NCBI RefSeq assembly: GCF_004570865.1
Contig: NZ_SPQS01000016.1
Span: 1-64,000, forward strand
Reading direction: 5' to 3'
Length of the DNA: 64,000 nucleotides
DNA from: Bradyrhizobium frederickii
GTDB taxonomy: Bacteria > Pseudomonadota > Alphaproteobacteria > Rhizobiales > Xanthobacteraceae
Part shown: in pieces, positions 41,550 to 50,764 of the stretch
Layout: the number at the start of each line of letters is the position of its first letter
How positions within the stretch are numbered: the first letter of the stretch is position 1
Notes under the pieces: generated by a model
Database searches by the model: none
Told to the model about the DNA's origin: nothing
Seen by the model: the letters and a program-made list of their open reading frames with translations, nothing else
Program-made: the position numbers and the translations under genes

Positions 41550-42428
41550 CTAAAACCGCCGCGCGCCCATCTTGATCTGCTCCTCGGAGAAGAAGATCTC
41601 CTTGGCGTGATCGGCGATGTCCCGGGCGTTCCAGCCCGTGTGCGGCGGCTTCCAGCCGTCCATTTCCATCATCCGCATTTCGCGCACGCCGCGGGGCCCG
41701 GACACGCCCAGCACCTTGCCGGTCTGGTCGCCCGACAAGTCGCTGACCATGTATAGCACGGCCGGCGCGATGCCGTCCGGTCCCAGCGCCGCCCCCGGGT
41801 TCTCCTTATAGCGGGGCAGGTCTGCGGTCATGCGGGTCAGGGCGCCGGGGGCGAGCGTCCAGATCCGGATGTTGTACTTGCGGCCCTCGATCGCCAGCAC
41901 GTTGGACAGACCCCAGATGCCGCCCTTCGCCGCGCCGTAATTGGTCTGGCCGAAATTGCCGATCAGCCCTGATGTCGAGGAGGTGTTGACGATGACGCCG
42001 CCGCCGTTTTCCCGCATCCAGCGAAACACCGGCAGGGTGCAACAAAAGGTGCCCTTCAGGTGCACCCTGATGACCTTGTCCCAGTCGGCCTCGGAGGCCT
42101 TGGCGAAGGTCTGGTCGCGCAGAATGCCCGCATTGTTGACCAGGATGTCGGCGCGGCCGAAATGCTTGATGGCGTCGTCGAACACCGACTGACCGCCCTC
42201 CATAGTGGAGATGTCGGCGCCGTTGGCGACCGCCTTGCCGCCCTCGGCCTTGATCGCATCAACCACCTGCTGCGCCATGGACTTGTCGGCGCCGGAACCG
42301 TCACGGGGCCCGCCGAGGTCGTTGACGACGACCGAGGCCCCCTCCCGCGCGAACAGCTTTGCGTAGGCCTCGCCGAGCCCCCCGCCCGCACCGGTGATCA
42401 GCGCAACCTTGCCGTCGAGCAGTCCCAT
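41550..42428 (-). CDS. SDR-family 3-hydroxyacyl-CoA dehydrogenase-like oxidoreductase
   Basis: The 292-residue short-chain dehydrogenase has the NAD site TGAGGGLG (13-20), NDLGGPRDGSG (36-46), LVNNAGIL, catalytic Ser in NTSSTSG and YGAAKGG with the Tyr-Lys pair. The NDLGG signature is that of the multifunctional enzyme type 2 dehydrogenases, which oxidise 3-hydroxyacyl-CoA. With MaoC hydratase, DUF35 and thiolase genes in the same direction it fits a beta-oxidation-like route for steroid, terpenoid or branched acyl-CoA. Confidence 0.88.
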   Translation of the reverse strand: MGLLDGKVALITGAGGGLGEAYAKLFAREGASVVVNDLGGPRDGSGADKSMAQQVVDAIKAEGGKAVANGADISTMEGGQSVFDDAIKHFGRADILVNNAGILRDQTFAKASEADWDKVIRVHLKGTFCCTLPVFRWMRENGGGVIVNTSSTSGLIGNFGQTNYGAAKGGIWGLSNVLAIEGRKYNIRIWTLAPGALTRMTADLPRYKENPGAALGPDGIAPAVLYMVSDLSGDQTGKVLGVSGPRGVREMRMMEMDGWKPPHTGWNARDIADHAKEIFFSEEQIKMGARRF

Positions 42429-42460
42429 GGTGGCTTCTCCCTGTTGTTGCTTTCTCCTTC

Positions 42461-42604
42461 GCCTCTCCCCGCTTGCGGGGAGAGGCCTGAAATCAAGCGC
42501 AGCTTGATTTCAGGGTGAGGAGGAACCTCCGCGAACTCAACTGTCACCGTCCCCGGGGAGACTCCCCCTCACCCCAGCCTCTCCCCGCAAGCGGGGCGAG
42601 GGAG
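42461..42604. repeat. CTCTCCCCGC intergenic repeat
   Basis: CCTCTCCCCGCTTGCGGGGAGAGG hairpin and its relatives, then ACTCCCCCTCACCCCAGCCTCTCCCCGCAAGCGGGG in the opposite sense. It belongs to one family with 43539-43684 and the short hairpin at 50731. Confidence 0.75.
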
Positions 42605-42622
42605 ACGACGGCCTGTGCCCGC

Positions 42623-43483
42623 CTAACCCAGCACCGTCTTGCCGTTCTTGATCACGGTGACGCCGCGCGACTTCACCTTGGCTTCGAACGAGATCACGTT
42701 GCCGTCCTTCCAGAGGTCCATGGTCACGGTCTCGCCGGGATAGACCGGCGAGGAGAACCGCGCGACGTGCTGGCGGAAGGCGCCGGCGTCGTAGTCGGCA
42801 TAGGTCTGCAGCACGCCGCGGCAGGTGATGCCGTAGGTGCACATGCCGTGCAGGATCGGGCGCGGGAAGCCGGCCTTCCTGGCGAATTCGGGATCGGAGT
42901 GCAGCGGGTTGCGGTCGCCGCAGAGGCGATAGACCAGCGCCTGGTCGGGGCGCGTGGTGATGTCGATGGTCCTGTCGGGGCTGCGCGATGGGATCTTGTG
43001 CGGATCGGGCTGGGTCAGGCTCGGCCCGCCAAAGCCGCCGTCGCCGCGGGCGAAGCGCGAGGCGACGAGGGTTGCGAGCTTCTCGCCCTTCTCGTTCTTC
43101 AGCACGGTCTGGTGCACGATGACGACGCCCTTGTCCTTGCCCTTGTCGTAGACCTCGAGCACGGAGGAATCGGCGGTGATGTTCGCGGCCACCGGCAGCG
43201 GCTGATGGAAGGTGATGTCGCGCTCGCCGTCGACCACCATGACGCGGTTGAGGTTCATCTCGCCCGGCCCCGAGCCCCACGCCGCTACGGACGCAAAGGT
43301 CGGCACCACCTTGAGCGGCCGCGGCGTCAACGTGCCCTCGTTGACGAAGGCGAGCTCGTTCTCGTCCATGGGATCGGCGCCGAGCCCGATGCCGTAGGCG
43401 TAGAGCATCACCTCGCGATCGGTGTAGGCGTATTTCTGGCCGAGGTTTTTGAGGGATTTGAGCTCTTCGTACCTGGCGGACAT
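42623..43483 (-). CDS. MaoC-family enoyl-CoA hydratase (double hot-dog)
   Basis: Start is the ATG at 43483 (MSARYEELKSLKNLGQKYAY); the frame open to 43972 is a shadow. The C-terminal hot-dog carries the hydratase-2 motif YRLCGDRNPLHSDPEFARKA with Asp190 and His195, followed by GFPRPILHG. The N-terminal hot-dog lacks it, as in eukaryote-like 2-enoyl-CoA hydratase 2. It hydrates enoyl-CoA to (R)-3-hydroxyacyl-CoA, the substrate type of the SDR next to it. Confidence 0.9.
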   Translation of the reverse strand: MSARYEELKSLKNLGQKYAYTDREVMLYAYGIGLGADPMDENELAFVNEGTLTPRPLKVVPTFASVAAWGSGPGEMNLNRVMVVDGERDITFHQPLPVAANITADSSVLEVYDKGKDKGVVIVHQTVLKNEKGEKLATLVASRFARGDGGFGGPSLTQPDPHKIPSRSPDRTIDITTRPDQALVYRLCGDRNPLHSDPEFARKAGFPRPILHGMCTYGITCRGVLQTYADYDAGAFRQHVARFSSPVYPGETVTMDLWKDGNVISFEAKVKSRGVTVIKNGKTVLG

Positions 43484-43538
43484 TTTGTTTGGTTTCCTCC
43501 CGGCATTTCTTCGGCGGGCGGCGGCGCCTATTGATGCG

Positions 43539-43684
43539 CCCTCTCCCCTTGTGGGAGAGGGCCAGATGCTGCCCGCAACAAACTCGTCTGGGTGAGGGGT
43601 TGGCTCCGCATCGAAAGCTTTCTCCGCGGAGCGATACCCCTCATCCGGCGCTTCGCGCCACCTTCTCCCACAAGGGGAGAAGGG
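43539..43684. repeat. CCTCTCCCCTTGTGGGAGAGG intergenic repeat
   Basis: An inverted pair, CCCTCTCCCCTTGTGGGAG and CTTCTCCCACAAGGGGAGAAGG, surrounds a GGTGAGGGGTTGGCTCCGC segment and CGCGGAGCGATACCCCTCAT, together a dispersed Bradyrhizobium repeat. It separates the MaoC and DUF35 genes. Confidence 0.75.
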
Positions 43685-43686
43685 AA

Positions 43687-44076
43687 CTACGCCGGCGTGA
43701 AGAACGGCAGCGGCGCTCCGTCGGTCGGCTTGAACACCACCTTCACCTTCTGGCCGATCTTGAGCGTCGTGAGATCGCAGTCGACGAAATTGGTCTGCAC
43801 CGACGGCCCCTCCTTCAGCGTGACATAGCCGATCGCATAAGGGCCGGTCGGCGACTTCCGCATCAGGCTCCAGGTGTAGATCGTGCCCTCGCCCGAGGCC
43901 TGCTCCCACACCGTTTTGTCGGAGTAGCAGAACGGGCAAATCGAGCGCGGGAAGTAGTGCGCCTCGCCGCACGCCGTGCAGCGCTTGATCATGAACTTGC
44001 CCTCTTTCGCCGCGTCCCAGAACGCGGCGGTCTCGGGGTTCGTCACCGGGGCCGGATATTTCTTCGCTTCACTCAT
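43687..44076 (-). CDS. DUF35/OB-fold zinc-ribbon acyl-CoA-associated protein
   Basis: The 129-residue product has a rubredoxin-like zinc ribbon with Cys33, Cys36, Cys47 and Cys50 (RCTACGEAHYFPRSICPFC), followed by an OB fold (GTIYTWSLMR, YAIGYVTLKEGPSVQTNFVD). Such proteins form complexes with SCP2-type thiolases and gate CoA binding. Its ATG shares one base with the thiolase stop. It is almost surely the thiolase's partner. Confidence 0.9.
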   Translation of the reverse strand: MSEAKKYPAPVTNPETAAFWDAAKEGKFMIKRCTACGEAHYFPRSICPFCYSDKTVWEQASGEGTIYTWSLMRKSPTGPYAIGYVTLKEGPSVQTNFVDCDLTTLKIGQKVKVVFKPTDGAPLPFFTPA

Positions 44077-45233
44077 CACACGCGCTCCAGAATGGCCGTC
44101 GAGGCGGCGTGGCGGACCCCCAGGAGGCCGCCGGTGCCGTGGGCGATGGCGAGATCGCAATTCTTGACCTGCACCTTCGGATGCGCCTCGCCGCGCAGCT
44201 GGCGCACGGCCTCGATGATCTTGGTCATGCCGCCGCGGTTGACGGGATGGTTGCTGCAGAGGCCGCCGCCGTCGGTGTTGAACGGCAGCTTGCCGACGCC
44301 CGAGATCAGGTTGCCGTCGGCGACGAACTTGCCGCCCTCGCCCTTCTTGCAGAAGCCGAGGTCCTCGAGCTGCATCAGCACCGTGATGGTGAAGCTGTCG
44401 TAGATCGAGGCGTACTTGATGTCCTTCGGCGTGATGCCGGCTTCCTCGAATGCACGCGGGCCGGACCAGATTCCGGCCGAATAAGTGAGGTCGAGATCCT
44501 TGCCGCCGCGCGGGCCCTTCATCGCCTCGCCATGGCCGATCAGGCGCACCAGCGGCTTCTTCAGGCTCTTGGCGATCTCGGGCGTCGTCACGATCAGCGC
44601 GCCGCCGCCGTCGGAGACGACGCAGCAATCCATGCGGTGGAGGGGATCGGAGATCATCGGCGAGTTTAGCACGTCCTCGACGGTGACGACGTCCTTGAGC
44701 ATCGCATGCGGATTGTACTGAGCGTGATGCGAGGCCGCGACCTTGATCCAGGCCAGTTGCTCCGACGTAGTGCCATAGTCGTGCATGTGGCGCATGGCAC
44801 ACATGCCGTAGGCATTGTGCGTGGTCGCGCCGTAAGCGGATTCGAAATCGGCCTCGGCGCCGGCCGCGCGCGGCGGCATCGCGCCGGTGCGCGGCTTGCC
44901 GGCCAGCGTCACAAGCGCGATCGAGCACTTGCCCGCGGCGATCGCCTCGGCGGCATGGCCGAGATGGATGATGTAGGAGCAGCCGCCGGTCTCGGTGGAA
45001 TCGATATGGCGTAGCTTCTTGGTGTTCAGGCCGAGATAATCGACCATCGGCCAGGCGCCGCCGGGCGCATCGCCCGCGCAGAAATAGCCGTCGATGTCGT
45101 CCTTGCTGATCCCTGCATCCTCGATCGCCCCCTTGGCAACCTCGGCGTGGAGCTGGGCGGTGGATTTATCCGGCGCATGCCGGGTCGGGTGTTCGTAGAT
45201 CCCGGCAATGTAGGCCTTGCCCTTGATGGTCAA
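44076..45233 (-). CDS. SCP2/lipid-transfer-type thiolase
   Basis: The start is taken at TTG 45233 (MTIKGKAYIAGIYEHPTRHA), behind a GGAG box; this gives 385 residues, the family length, while the open frame to 45470 is a repeat-derived shadow. Cys85 in STETGGCSYI is the likely nucleophile, with a CSNHPVNRGGMTKI and an AHGTGGLLGVRHAAS end. SCP2-type thiolases cleave or retro-condense 3-oxoacyl-CoA and work with a DUF35 partner, here the next gene. Exact substrate unknown. Confidence 0.88.
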   Translation of the reverse strand: MTIKGKAYIAGIYEHPTRHAPDKSTAQLHAEVAKGAIEDAGISKDDIDGYFCAGDAPGGAWPMVDYLGLNTKKLRHIDSTETGGCSYIIHLGHAAEAIAAGKCSIALVTLAGKPRTGAMPPRAAGAEADFESAYGATTHNAYGMCAMRHMHDYGTTSEQLAWIKVAASHHAQYNPHAMLKDVVTVEDVLNSPMISDPLHRMDCCVVSDGGGALIVTTPEIAKSLKKPLVRLIGHGEAMKGPRGGKDLDLTYSAGIWSGPRAFEEAGITPKDIKYASIYDSFTITVLMQLEDLGFCKKGEGGKFVADGNLISGVGKLPFNTDGGGLCSNHPVNRGGMTKIIEAVRQLRGEAHPKVQVKNCDLAIAHGTGGLLGVRHAASTAILERV

Positions 45234-45357
45234 ACTCAGGTCTCCGCTCGCGTTTCTTATTGCCCCGTTTTTCTGAACTGCGGTGGGCGGATTGGCAAGC
45301 GCGGAAATATTCCGTCCTGCGAGAGGGCAGCGGGTTGGCGCAAGTGGAGATGCTCTG

Positions 45358-45502
45358 GTGTCCCCGGACGCGCTGCAACGCTTCAGCGTTGCTGCGCAGA
45401 GCCGGGACTGATGCGGCTGCGAATTCAATGCACGAGGGTTCTGGGCCCCGGCTCTGCAGCGCACCGCCAAGAAGCGCTACGCTGCGTCCGGGGCACGACA
45501 GG
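45358..45502. repeat. GTCCCCGGACGCGCTGC intergenic repeat
   Basis: TGTCCCCGGACGCGCTGCAA and GCAGAGCCGGGAC are mirrored by CCCCGGCTCTGCAGCGCACC and TGCGTCCGGGGCACGACA. It lies in the 495-base space between the thiolase and the oxidoreductase genes, which holds no gene. Confidence 0.75.
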
Positions 45503-45596
45503 CTGAGCAAGATCAGAGGTGCTCTGCCCGACGCTTCGATTTCGCGAAAACAACCCCATGCACAGTAGAACGGTGGTTGATTTCACACGAGAATTC

Positions 45597-45719
45597 GTAG
45601 GGTGGGCAAAGCGACTTGTCCGCCATAGCTCGAAGAGCGACGGCGGAAGCGTGCCCACGTCTTTTGCGCAACTACGGCGAGATGGTGGGCACGGCGCGTT
45701 GCGCCTTTGCCCACCCTAC
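45597..45719. repeat. GTAGGGTGGGCAAAG intergenic repeat, copy 1
   Basis: GTAGGGTGGGCAAAGCG and CGCCTTTGCCCACCCTAC are the outer arms, with inner CGTGCCCACG and GTGGGCACG. Related copies: 53768-53855 and 62848-62938. Confidence 0.8.
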
Positions 45720-45728
45720 GGGACCGTC

Positions 45729-48700
45729 CTACTCCGCCGCGACCTGCCTCGGTGCGGACGGCGGGCTCGCGAGGTCGGCGGCGAGCTGGGCGTAACGAAG
45801 CTTGGCGTCGTTGACCGCCTTCTCCTTCACCGGGCCGTAGCCGCGGATGCGGTCGGGCAGCGAGAGCAATTCGACCGCGGTGTCGATCGTCACCGGCGAC
45901 AACAGGCCGAGCACGGTCGTGACGTCCTTCTCGTAGCCGACGATCAGGTCGCGCTCGAGCTTGCGGTCGGCGCTGCGGCCGAAGATGTCGAACGGGGTGC
46001 CGCGCAGGAATTTGAACTTTGCCAGGACGCGGAAGACGTTCAGCATCCAAGGGCCGAAGGCGCGCTTCTTCGGGCGTCCCAGCGCATCGACGCCGCTCGC
46101 CAAGATTGGCGGCGCAAGGTTGAAGTTGAACTTGAAATCGCCCTCGAACTGATCGCGGAGCTGCTGCTCGAAAGCGCCGTCGGTGTAGAGGCGCGCGACT
46201 TCGTACTCGTCCTTGTAGGCCAGCAGCTTGGCATAGTTCACCGCGACCGCGCGCGGCAGCGCGTCGCCATAGCCGCCCTTCACCGCGGCCTCGCGAACCT
46301 GGTCGACCAGCTTGCGATAGCGTTTGGCCAGACGGCTGTTCTGATAGGCGGTCAGATGCTTGGCGCGATGCTCGATGACCTCGTCCAGCGTCATCGCATC
46401 CAGCGCCTTCGGCGCAACGACCTCGTCCGTTCCCTTCAGCATGTCGGCCAGACGCTGGGGATCGGCGACCGCGAGGCGGCCGAGGCGGAAGGCTTCCTTG
46501 TTCATCTTGATCGAGACGCCGTTGACCTCGATCGCCTGCTCGATCGCTTCCGCCGACAGCGGGAACAGACCCTTCTGATAGGCATAGCCCATCATCATCA
46601 TGTTGGTGGCGATGGCATCGCCGAGCAGTTGCTCGGCCGGCTTGGTGAAGTCGAAGAAGACGGAGTCCTTGTGCAGCGCCGTCTCCAGCACCGCGTTCAG
46701 CTTGCGGGTCTGGAAGTTGAAGTCGCGGTTGAGGACGAAATCGGCGGTTGGGATGACATGGCTGTTGATGATGCCGCGGGTGCGGCTGGAGTCACACAGC
46801 GAGATGGTGTCCTTGGCGACGGCAACCACTTCATCTGCCGCAAGCACCAGATCGGCCGTGCCGGTGACGATGCGCGAGCAGGTCACCTCGGCCGGATGAT
46901 CCGACAGGCGGACGTGGCTGAGCACCGCCCCACCCTTCTGCGCAAGACCTGACATGTCGAGGATCATCGAGGCCTTGCCCTCGATATGGGCGGCCATGCC
47001 GAGCAGCGCGCCGATGGTCAGAACGCCGGTGCCGCCGACGCCGCCGACCGCGATGTTGTACGGCCTATCAAGCGTCGGACGCGACGCCGGCTCGGGCAAT
47101 TCGCCGATCTCGCTGAGCTCGGCCGGTGCGCGGTGGCGCGGCTTGCCGCCGTCCACGGTGACGAAGGACGGGCAGAAACCCTTGAGGCAGGAATAATCCT
47201 TGTTGCAGGACGACTGATTGATGGCGCGCTTGCGGCCGAACTCGGTCTCCAGCGGCTCGACCGAGATGCAGTTCGACTGCACCGAGCAGTCGCCGCAGCC
47301 TTCGCAGACCGCCGGATTGATCATGACGCGGCGCGCCGGATCTTCCATCAGGCCGCGCTTGCGGCGGCGGCGCTTTTCGGCCGCGCAGGTCTGCACGAAC
47401 ACGATGGCCGAGGTGCCCTTGTACTCCCGGCACATCTTCATGACCTTGTCGAGCTCGTCGCGGTGATACTTCTTCACGCCGGGCGCGATCGTGTCGGCCG
47501 GATAGGAGTCGGGCGCCTCTGAGACCAGATAGATCTCGCGGATGCCTTCGGCGTGGAGCTGGTGGGTGATCTGCTGCGGCGAGAGATCGCCGTCGTGGCG
47601 CTGGCCGCCCGTCATGGCGACGGCGTCGTTGTAGAGGATCTTGTAGGTGATGTTGGTCTTGGAGGCGACCGCCTGGCGGATCGCAAGAATGCCGGAGTGG
47701 AAGTAGGTGCCGTCGCCGAGATTGGCGAAGATGTGGTTCTCGTTGGTGAACGGCGCGATGCCGACCCACGGCACGCCCTCGCCGCCCATATGCGTAAAGG
47801 TCTCGGTCGAGCGGTCCATCCACAGCGCCATGAAATGGCAGCCGATGCCGGCGAGCGCGCGGCTGCCTTCTGGAACTTTCGTCGATGTGTTGTGGGGGCA
47901 GCCGGAGCAGAAATAAGGAGTGCGGGAGACGGGCGCGACCGCCTGCATCTGGGTCGCCTGGCGGCCGTTGAACCAGTCGGCCTTGACGCGGAGCATCTCC
48001 GCGATTTCAGGGTTGAGATTGAGCCTGAGAAGTCGCTCGGTGAGCGAGGTCGCAAGCGAGGCGACGCTGAGCTCGGCGGCGAAGGTCAAGAAGCGCTTGT
48101 CGTGCTCGTCCATCTTGCCGACGATGCGCGGGCGGACGTCGTCGCGCCAGTTGAACAGCTCCTGCTTGACCTGGTTCTCGACGATCTCGCGGCGCTCTTC
48201 GACGATGAAGATCTCTTCGAGGCCGACCGCGAACTGGCGCACGCCTTCCGGCTCGAGCGGCCAGGGCATGCCGATCTTGTAGAGGCGAAGGCCGATCTTT
48301 GCGGCGACCTCCTCGGTGATGCCGAGCTCGCGCAGCGCCTGGCGGACGTCCTCATAGCTCTTGCCCGAGGCCATGATGCCGAAGCGAGCATTCGGCGAAT
48401 CCATGGTGACGCGGTTGACCTTGTTGGCGCGCGCAAAGGCGATGGCGGCAAAGCCCTTGTAATCCTGCAGCCGGCGATCCTGCTCGAAACGGTCATCGGG
48501 CCAGCGCAGATTGAGGCCGCCGGGCGGCAGCTCGAAATCGGCGGGGATGATGAAGGGCTTCATCTCGTCGGTGAGGTCGATCTCGGCGGTGGTCTCCACC
48601 GTCTCCGTGATCACCTTCATGCCGACCCAGCAGCCGGAATAGCGCGACATCGCGATGCCGAGCAGGCCCATCTCGATCATCTCGTGGATGCTCGAGGGAT

Positions 48701-49220
48701 AGAGATAGGGCATCAGCGCGGACATGAAGGCATGGTCGGACTGATGCGGGACGGTCGAGGATTTTGCGCCGTGGTCGTCGCCGGCGAGGCACAGTACGCC
48801 GCCGTTCTTGGCCGAGCCCGCGGCATTGCCGTGGCGGAACACGTCGCCGCAGCGATCGACGCCGGGGCCCTTGCCGTACCAGATGCCGACCACGCCATCG
48901 TACTTCGCGCCGGGCGAGAGGTTGAGCTGCTGCGAGCCCCAGACGGCGGTGGCCGCCAGATCCTCGTTCACGCCGGGCTGGAACTTGATGTTGTACTGTT
49001 CGAGATGCTTGCGGGCGGCAAAGAGCTGCTGGTCATAGCCACCGAGCGGGGAGCCGCGATAGCCGGAGATGAAGCCGGCGGTGTTCAGCCCCGCCGCGCG
49101 GTCGCGCCGGATCTGGGCCATGGGCAGGCGGACCAGGGCCTGGATGCCCGTGGTGAAGACGTGCCCGGTCTCCTGCGTGTATTTCTGATCGAGACTGATC
49201 GGACCCTGGTTGATGCCCAT
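45729..49220 (-). CDS. Indolepyruvate ferredoxin oxidoreductase, fused alpha-beta (IorAB-type)
   Basis: This 1163-residue fused enzyme decarboxylates aryl-pyruvates to aryl-acetyl-CoA, passing electrons to ferredoxin. N-terminal: GFISGYRGSPLGGYDQQLFA and VNEDLAATAVWGSQQL of the pyrimidine/pyruvate-binding part. A thiamine-diphosphate region with GIGCHFMALWMDRST follows. A cysteine cluster CEGCGDCSVQSNC at about 633-645 suits an iron-sulphur cluster. C-terminal: VGGVGGTGVLTIGALLGMAA, the gamma-type domain. Single-chain forms are usual in Proteobacteria. It may feed phenylacetyl- or indoleacetyl-CoA to degradation. Confidence 0.9.
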   Translation of the reverse strand: MGINQGPISLDQKYTQETGHVFTTGIQALVRLPMAQIRRDRAAGLNTAGFISGYRGSPLGGYDQQLFAARKHLEQYNIKFQPGVNEDLAATAVWGSQQLNLSPGAKYDGVVGIWYGKGPGVDRCGDVFRHGNAAGSAKNGGVLCLAGDDHGAKSSTVPHQSDHAFMSALMPYLYPSSIHEMIEMGLLGIAMSRYSGCWVGMKVITETVETTAEIDLTDEMKPFIIPADFELPPGGLNLRWPDDRFEQDRRLQDYKGFAAIAFARANKVNRVTMDSPNARFGIMASGKSYEDVRQALRELGITEEVAAKIGLRLYKIGMPWPLEPEGVRQFAVGLEEIFIVEERREIVENQVKQELFNWRDDVRPRIVGKMDEHDKRFLTFAAELSVASLATSLTERLLRLNLNPEIAEMLRVKADWFNGRQATQMQAVAPVSRTPYFCSGCPHNTSTKVPEGSRALAGIGCHFMALWMDRSTETFTHMGGEGVPWVGIAPFTNENHIFANLGDGTYFHSGILAIRQAVASKTNITYKILYNDAVAMTGGQRHDGDLSPQQITHQLHAEGIREIYLVSEAPDSYPADTIAPGVKKYHRDELDKVMKMCREYKGTSAIVFVQTCAAEKRRRRKRGLMEDPARRVMINPAVCEGCGDCSVQSNCISVEPLETEFGRKRAINQSSCNKDYSCLKGFCPSFVTVDGGKPRHRAPAELSEIGELPEPASRPTLDRPYNIAVGGVGGTGVLTIGALLGMAAHIEGKASMILDMSGLAQKGGAVLSHVRLSDHPAEVTCSRIVTGTADLVLAADEVVAVAKDTISLCDSSRTRGIINSHVIPTADFVLNRDFNFQTRKLNAVLETALHKDSVFFDFTKPAEQLLGDAIATNMMMMGYAYQKGLFPLSAEAIEQAIEVNGVSIKMNKEAFRLGRLAVADPQRLADMLKGTDEVVAPKALDAMTLDEVIEHRAKHLTAYQNSRLAKRYRKLVDQVREAAVKGGYGDALPRAVAVNYAKLLAYKDEYEVARLYTDGAFEQQLRDQFEGDFKFNFNLAPPILASGVDALGRPKKRAFGPWMLNVFRVLAKFKFLRGTPFDIFGRSADRKLERDLIVGYEKDVTTVLGLLSPVTIDTAVELLSLPDRIRGYGPVKEKAVNDAKLRYAQLAADLASPPSAPRQVAAE

Positions 49221-49502
49221 GCTGTCCTCTTTTGCCGCCCTGTTCAGGTCTTGCCGACTTAAGCCGTTGCCGTCCCGTTGTTTTTAGCTAGGGCGCGCCA
49301 ACCAATTCCGCCACTCTATGTCGGATATTTCACGCTCCGCACCACAAATCTGAACCAAGGCGAGCGCCGGGTAAAAATCGCAATTTCGTGGCCTGAAACA
49401 CGCATGTCGTTTTCAATTTGTGTCACCATACCCCCGCCATCGCGAAATGAATGGATGCTCCCCCGAGCGGGATGCGGGCGTTTGGTCGCAGGAGTGGCTT
49501 CG
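49221..49502. other. Intergenic space between divergent oxidoreductase and cytochrome genes
   Basis: This 282-base stretch has no gene and no repeat I recognise. It must hold promoters for both directions; no clear -35/-10 pair or operator was seen. Confidence 0.6.
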
Positions 49503-50726
49503 ATGCGGACGATTCTGGCTTGCTCGGTTGTTGTCGGTTTGGCGTTGTGCAGTGCGATTGCATGCGCAGCCCGCGCCGCCGAGCCGTCGCCGGAGCTGAT
49601 CGCCCATGGCAAGGCGCTGGTCGAGGCCGGCGGCTGCGCGGGCTGCCACACCGCCGATCCGGCAAAACCCTTCGCCGGGGGCAAGCGCATTGAGACGCCC
49701 TTCGGCGCGATCTATGCGCCGAACCTGACCCCGGACCGCGACACCGGGATCGGCGCCTGGACGGATGCCGACTTCGTGCGCGCGGTGCGCACCGGCATCG
49801 CGCCTGACGGCTCGAACTATTACCCGGCCTTCCCGTATCCCTACTTCACCAAGATGACGAAGGACGACACGCTGGCGATCCGCGCCTATCTCGGCACGCT
49901 CGCGCCTGTCGCGAGCCGCAACAAGCCGCCGGAGCTGCGCTGGCCATTCGGCTATCGCGGCCTGATGCGGGTCTGGAACGCCATGTATTTCAAGCCCGGC
50001 CTGTTCGAGCCGGACCAGAGCAAGAGCGCGGCCTGGAACAGAGGCGGCTATCTCGTCACCGGGCTCGGCCATTGCGGCGCCTGCCATACCCCGAAGAATT
50101 TTTTCGGCGCTGACAGGGACGCGCAGGCGCTGTCCGGCAATGAGGTCGCGGGCTGGTTCGCTCCCCGGCTCGATGGCGCCGCGCGCACGGGATTGAAATC
50201 GTGGAGCGAGGCGGACATCGCGGAATATCTGCAGAGCGGACGCAACGCCAGGAGCCACGCCGGCGGACCGATGGCGGACGTCATCGTCAACTCCACCTCC
50301 AGGATGAGCGATGCCGACGTGCGTGCGATCGCGCTCTATCTGAAGAGCCTGCCGCCGGCACGGCGCGAGACCATCGTGACGCCGCCTGACGATGCCGAGA
50401 TGAAAGCCGGCCAGGCCGTCTACGCGAAGCTCTGCGTCGCCTGCCACGAAGCCGACGGCACAGGCGCCCCGCGCATCTATCCGCCGCTGCCGGGCAATGC
50501 GCTGCTGCAATCCAACAATCCGTCCTCCACCTTGCGCATCATCCTCGACGGCGCTCACACCCTGACCACGCCGCGCGCGCCGAACGCCGGCGAGATGCCG
50601 GGCTATGCCAAGCAATTGTCCAACGAGGAGATCGCGGCCGTGACGAACTACATCCGCAATTCCTGGGGCAATTCGGGGCTGCTGGTGACGCCGGCGCAGG
50701 TCGCGAAGGCGAGGAAGGGGGAGTAG
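49503..50726 (+). CDS. Tri-haem cytochrome c (alcohol/aldehyde dehydrogenase subunit type)
   Basis: The start is the ATG at 49503, which yields an N-terminal signal peptide (ILACSVVVGLALCSAIACAA). Three CxxCH haem sites are at 45-49 (CAGCH), 191-195 (CGACH) and 311-315 (CVACH). The order and the NLTPDRDTGIGAWTDADFVR, SNYYPAFPYPYFTKM and ELRWPFGYRGLM segments fit the cytochrome subunit of membrane-bound alcohol, aldehyde or gluconate dehydrogenases. No dehydrogenase subunit lies next to it, so its partner is elsewhere. Confidence 0.9.
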   Translation: MRTILACSVVVGLALCSAIACAARAAEPSPELIAHGKALVEAGGCAGCHTADPAKPFAGGKRIETPFGAIYAPNLTPDRDTGIGAWTDADFVRAVRTGIAPDGSNYYPAFPYPYFTKMTKDDTLAIRAYLGTLAPVASRNKPPELRWPFGYRGLMRVWNAMYFKPGLFEPDQSKSAAWNRGGYLVTGLGHCGACHTPKNFFGADRDAQALSGNEVAGWFAPRLDGAARTGLKSWSEADIAEYLQSGRNARSHAGGPMADVIVNSTSRMSDADVRAIALYLKSLPPARRETIVTPPDDAEMKAGQAVYAKLCVACHEADGTGAPRIYPPLPGNALLQSNNPSSTLRIILDGAHTLTTPRAPNAGEMPGYAKQLSNEEIAAVTNYIRNSWGNSGLLVTPAQVAKARKGE

Positions 50727-50730
50727 TCCA

Positions 50731-50752
50731 CTCTCCCCGCACGCGGGGAGAG
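50731..50752. terminator. CTCTCCCCGC hairpin between convergent genes
   Basis: Ten-base perfect arms (CTCTCCCCGC / GCGGGGAGAG) with a two-base AC loop stand between the stops of the cytochrome gene and the channel gene. There is no T-run; it may be a remnant of the repeat at 42461 acting as a transcription barrier. Confidence 0.5.
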
Positions 50753-50764
50753 GCGAAGACGGCC

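Noticed and set aside
42623..43972. A 449-residue form of the MaoC hydratase
   Set aside because: The first 163 codons cover an intergenic repeat and part of the next gene in antisense-like composition; the ATG at 43483 gives the family length.
47553..49262. A 569-codon open frame opposite the indolepyruvate oxidoreductase
   Set aside because: Antisense shadow of a well-supported enzyme; low-complexity, no family likeness.
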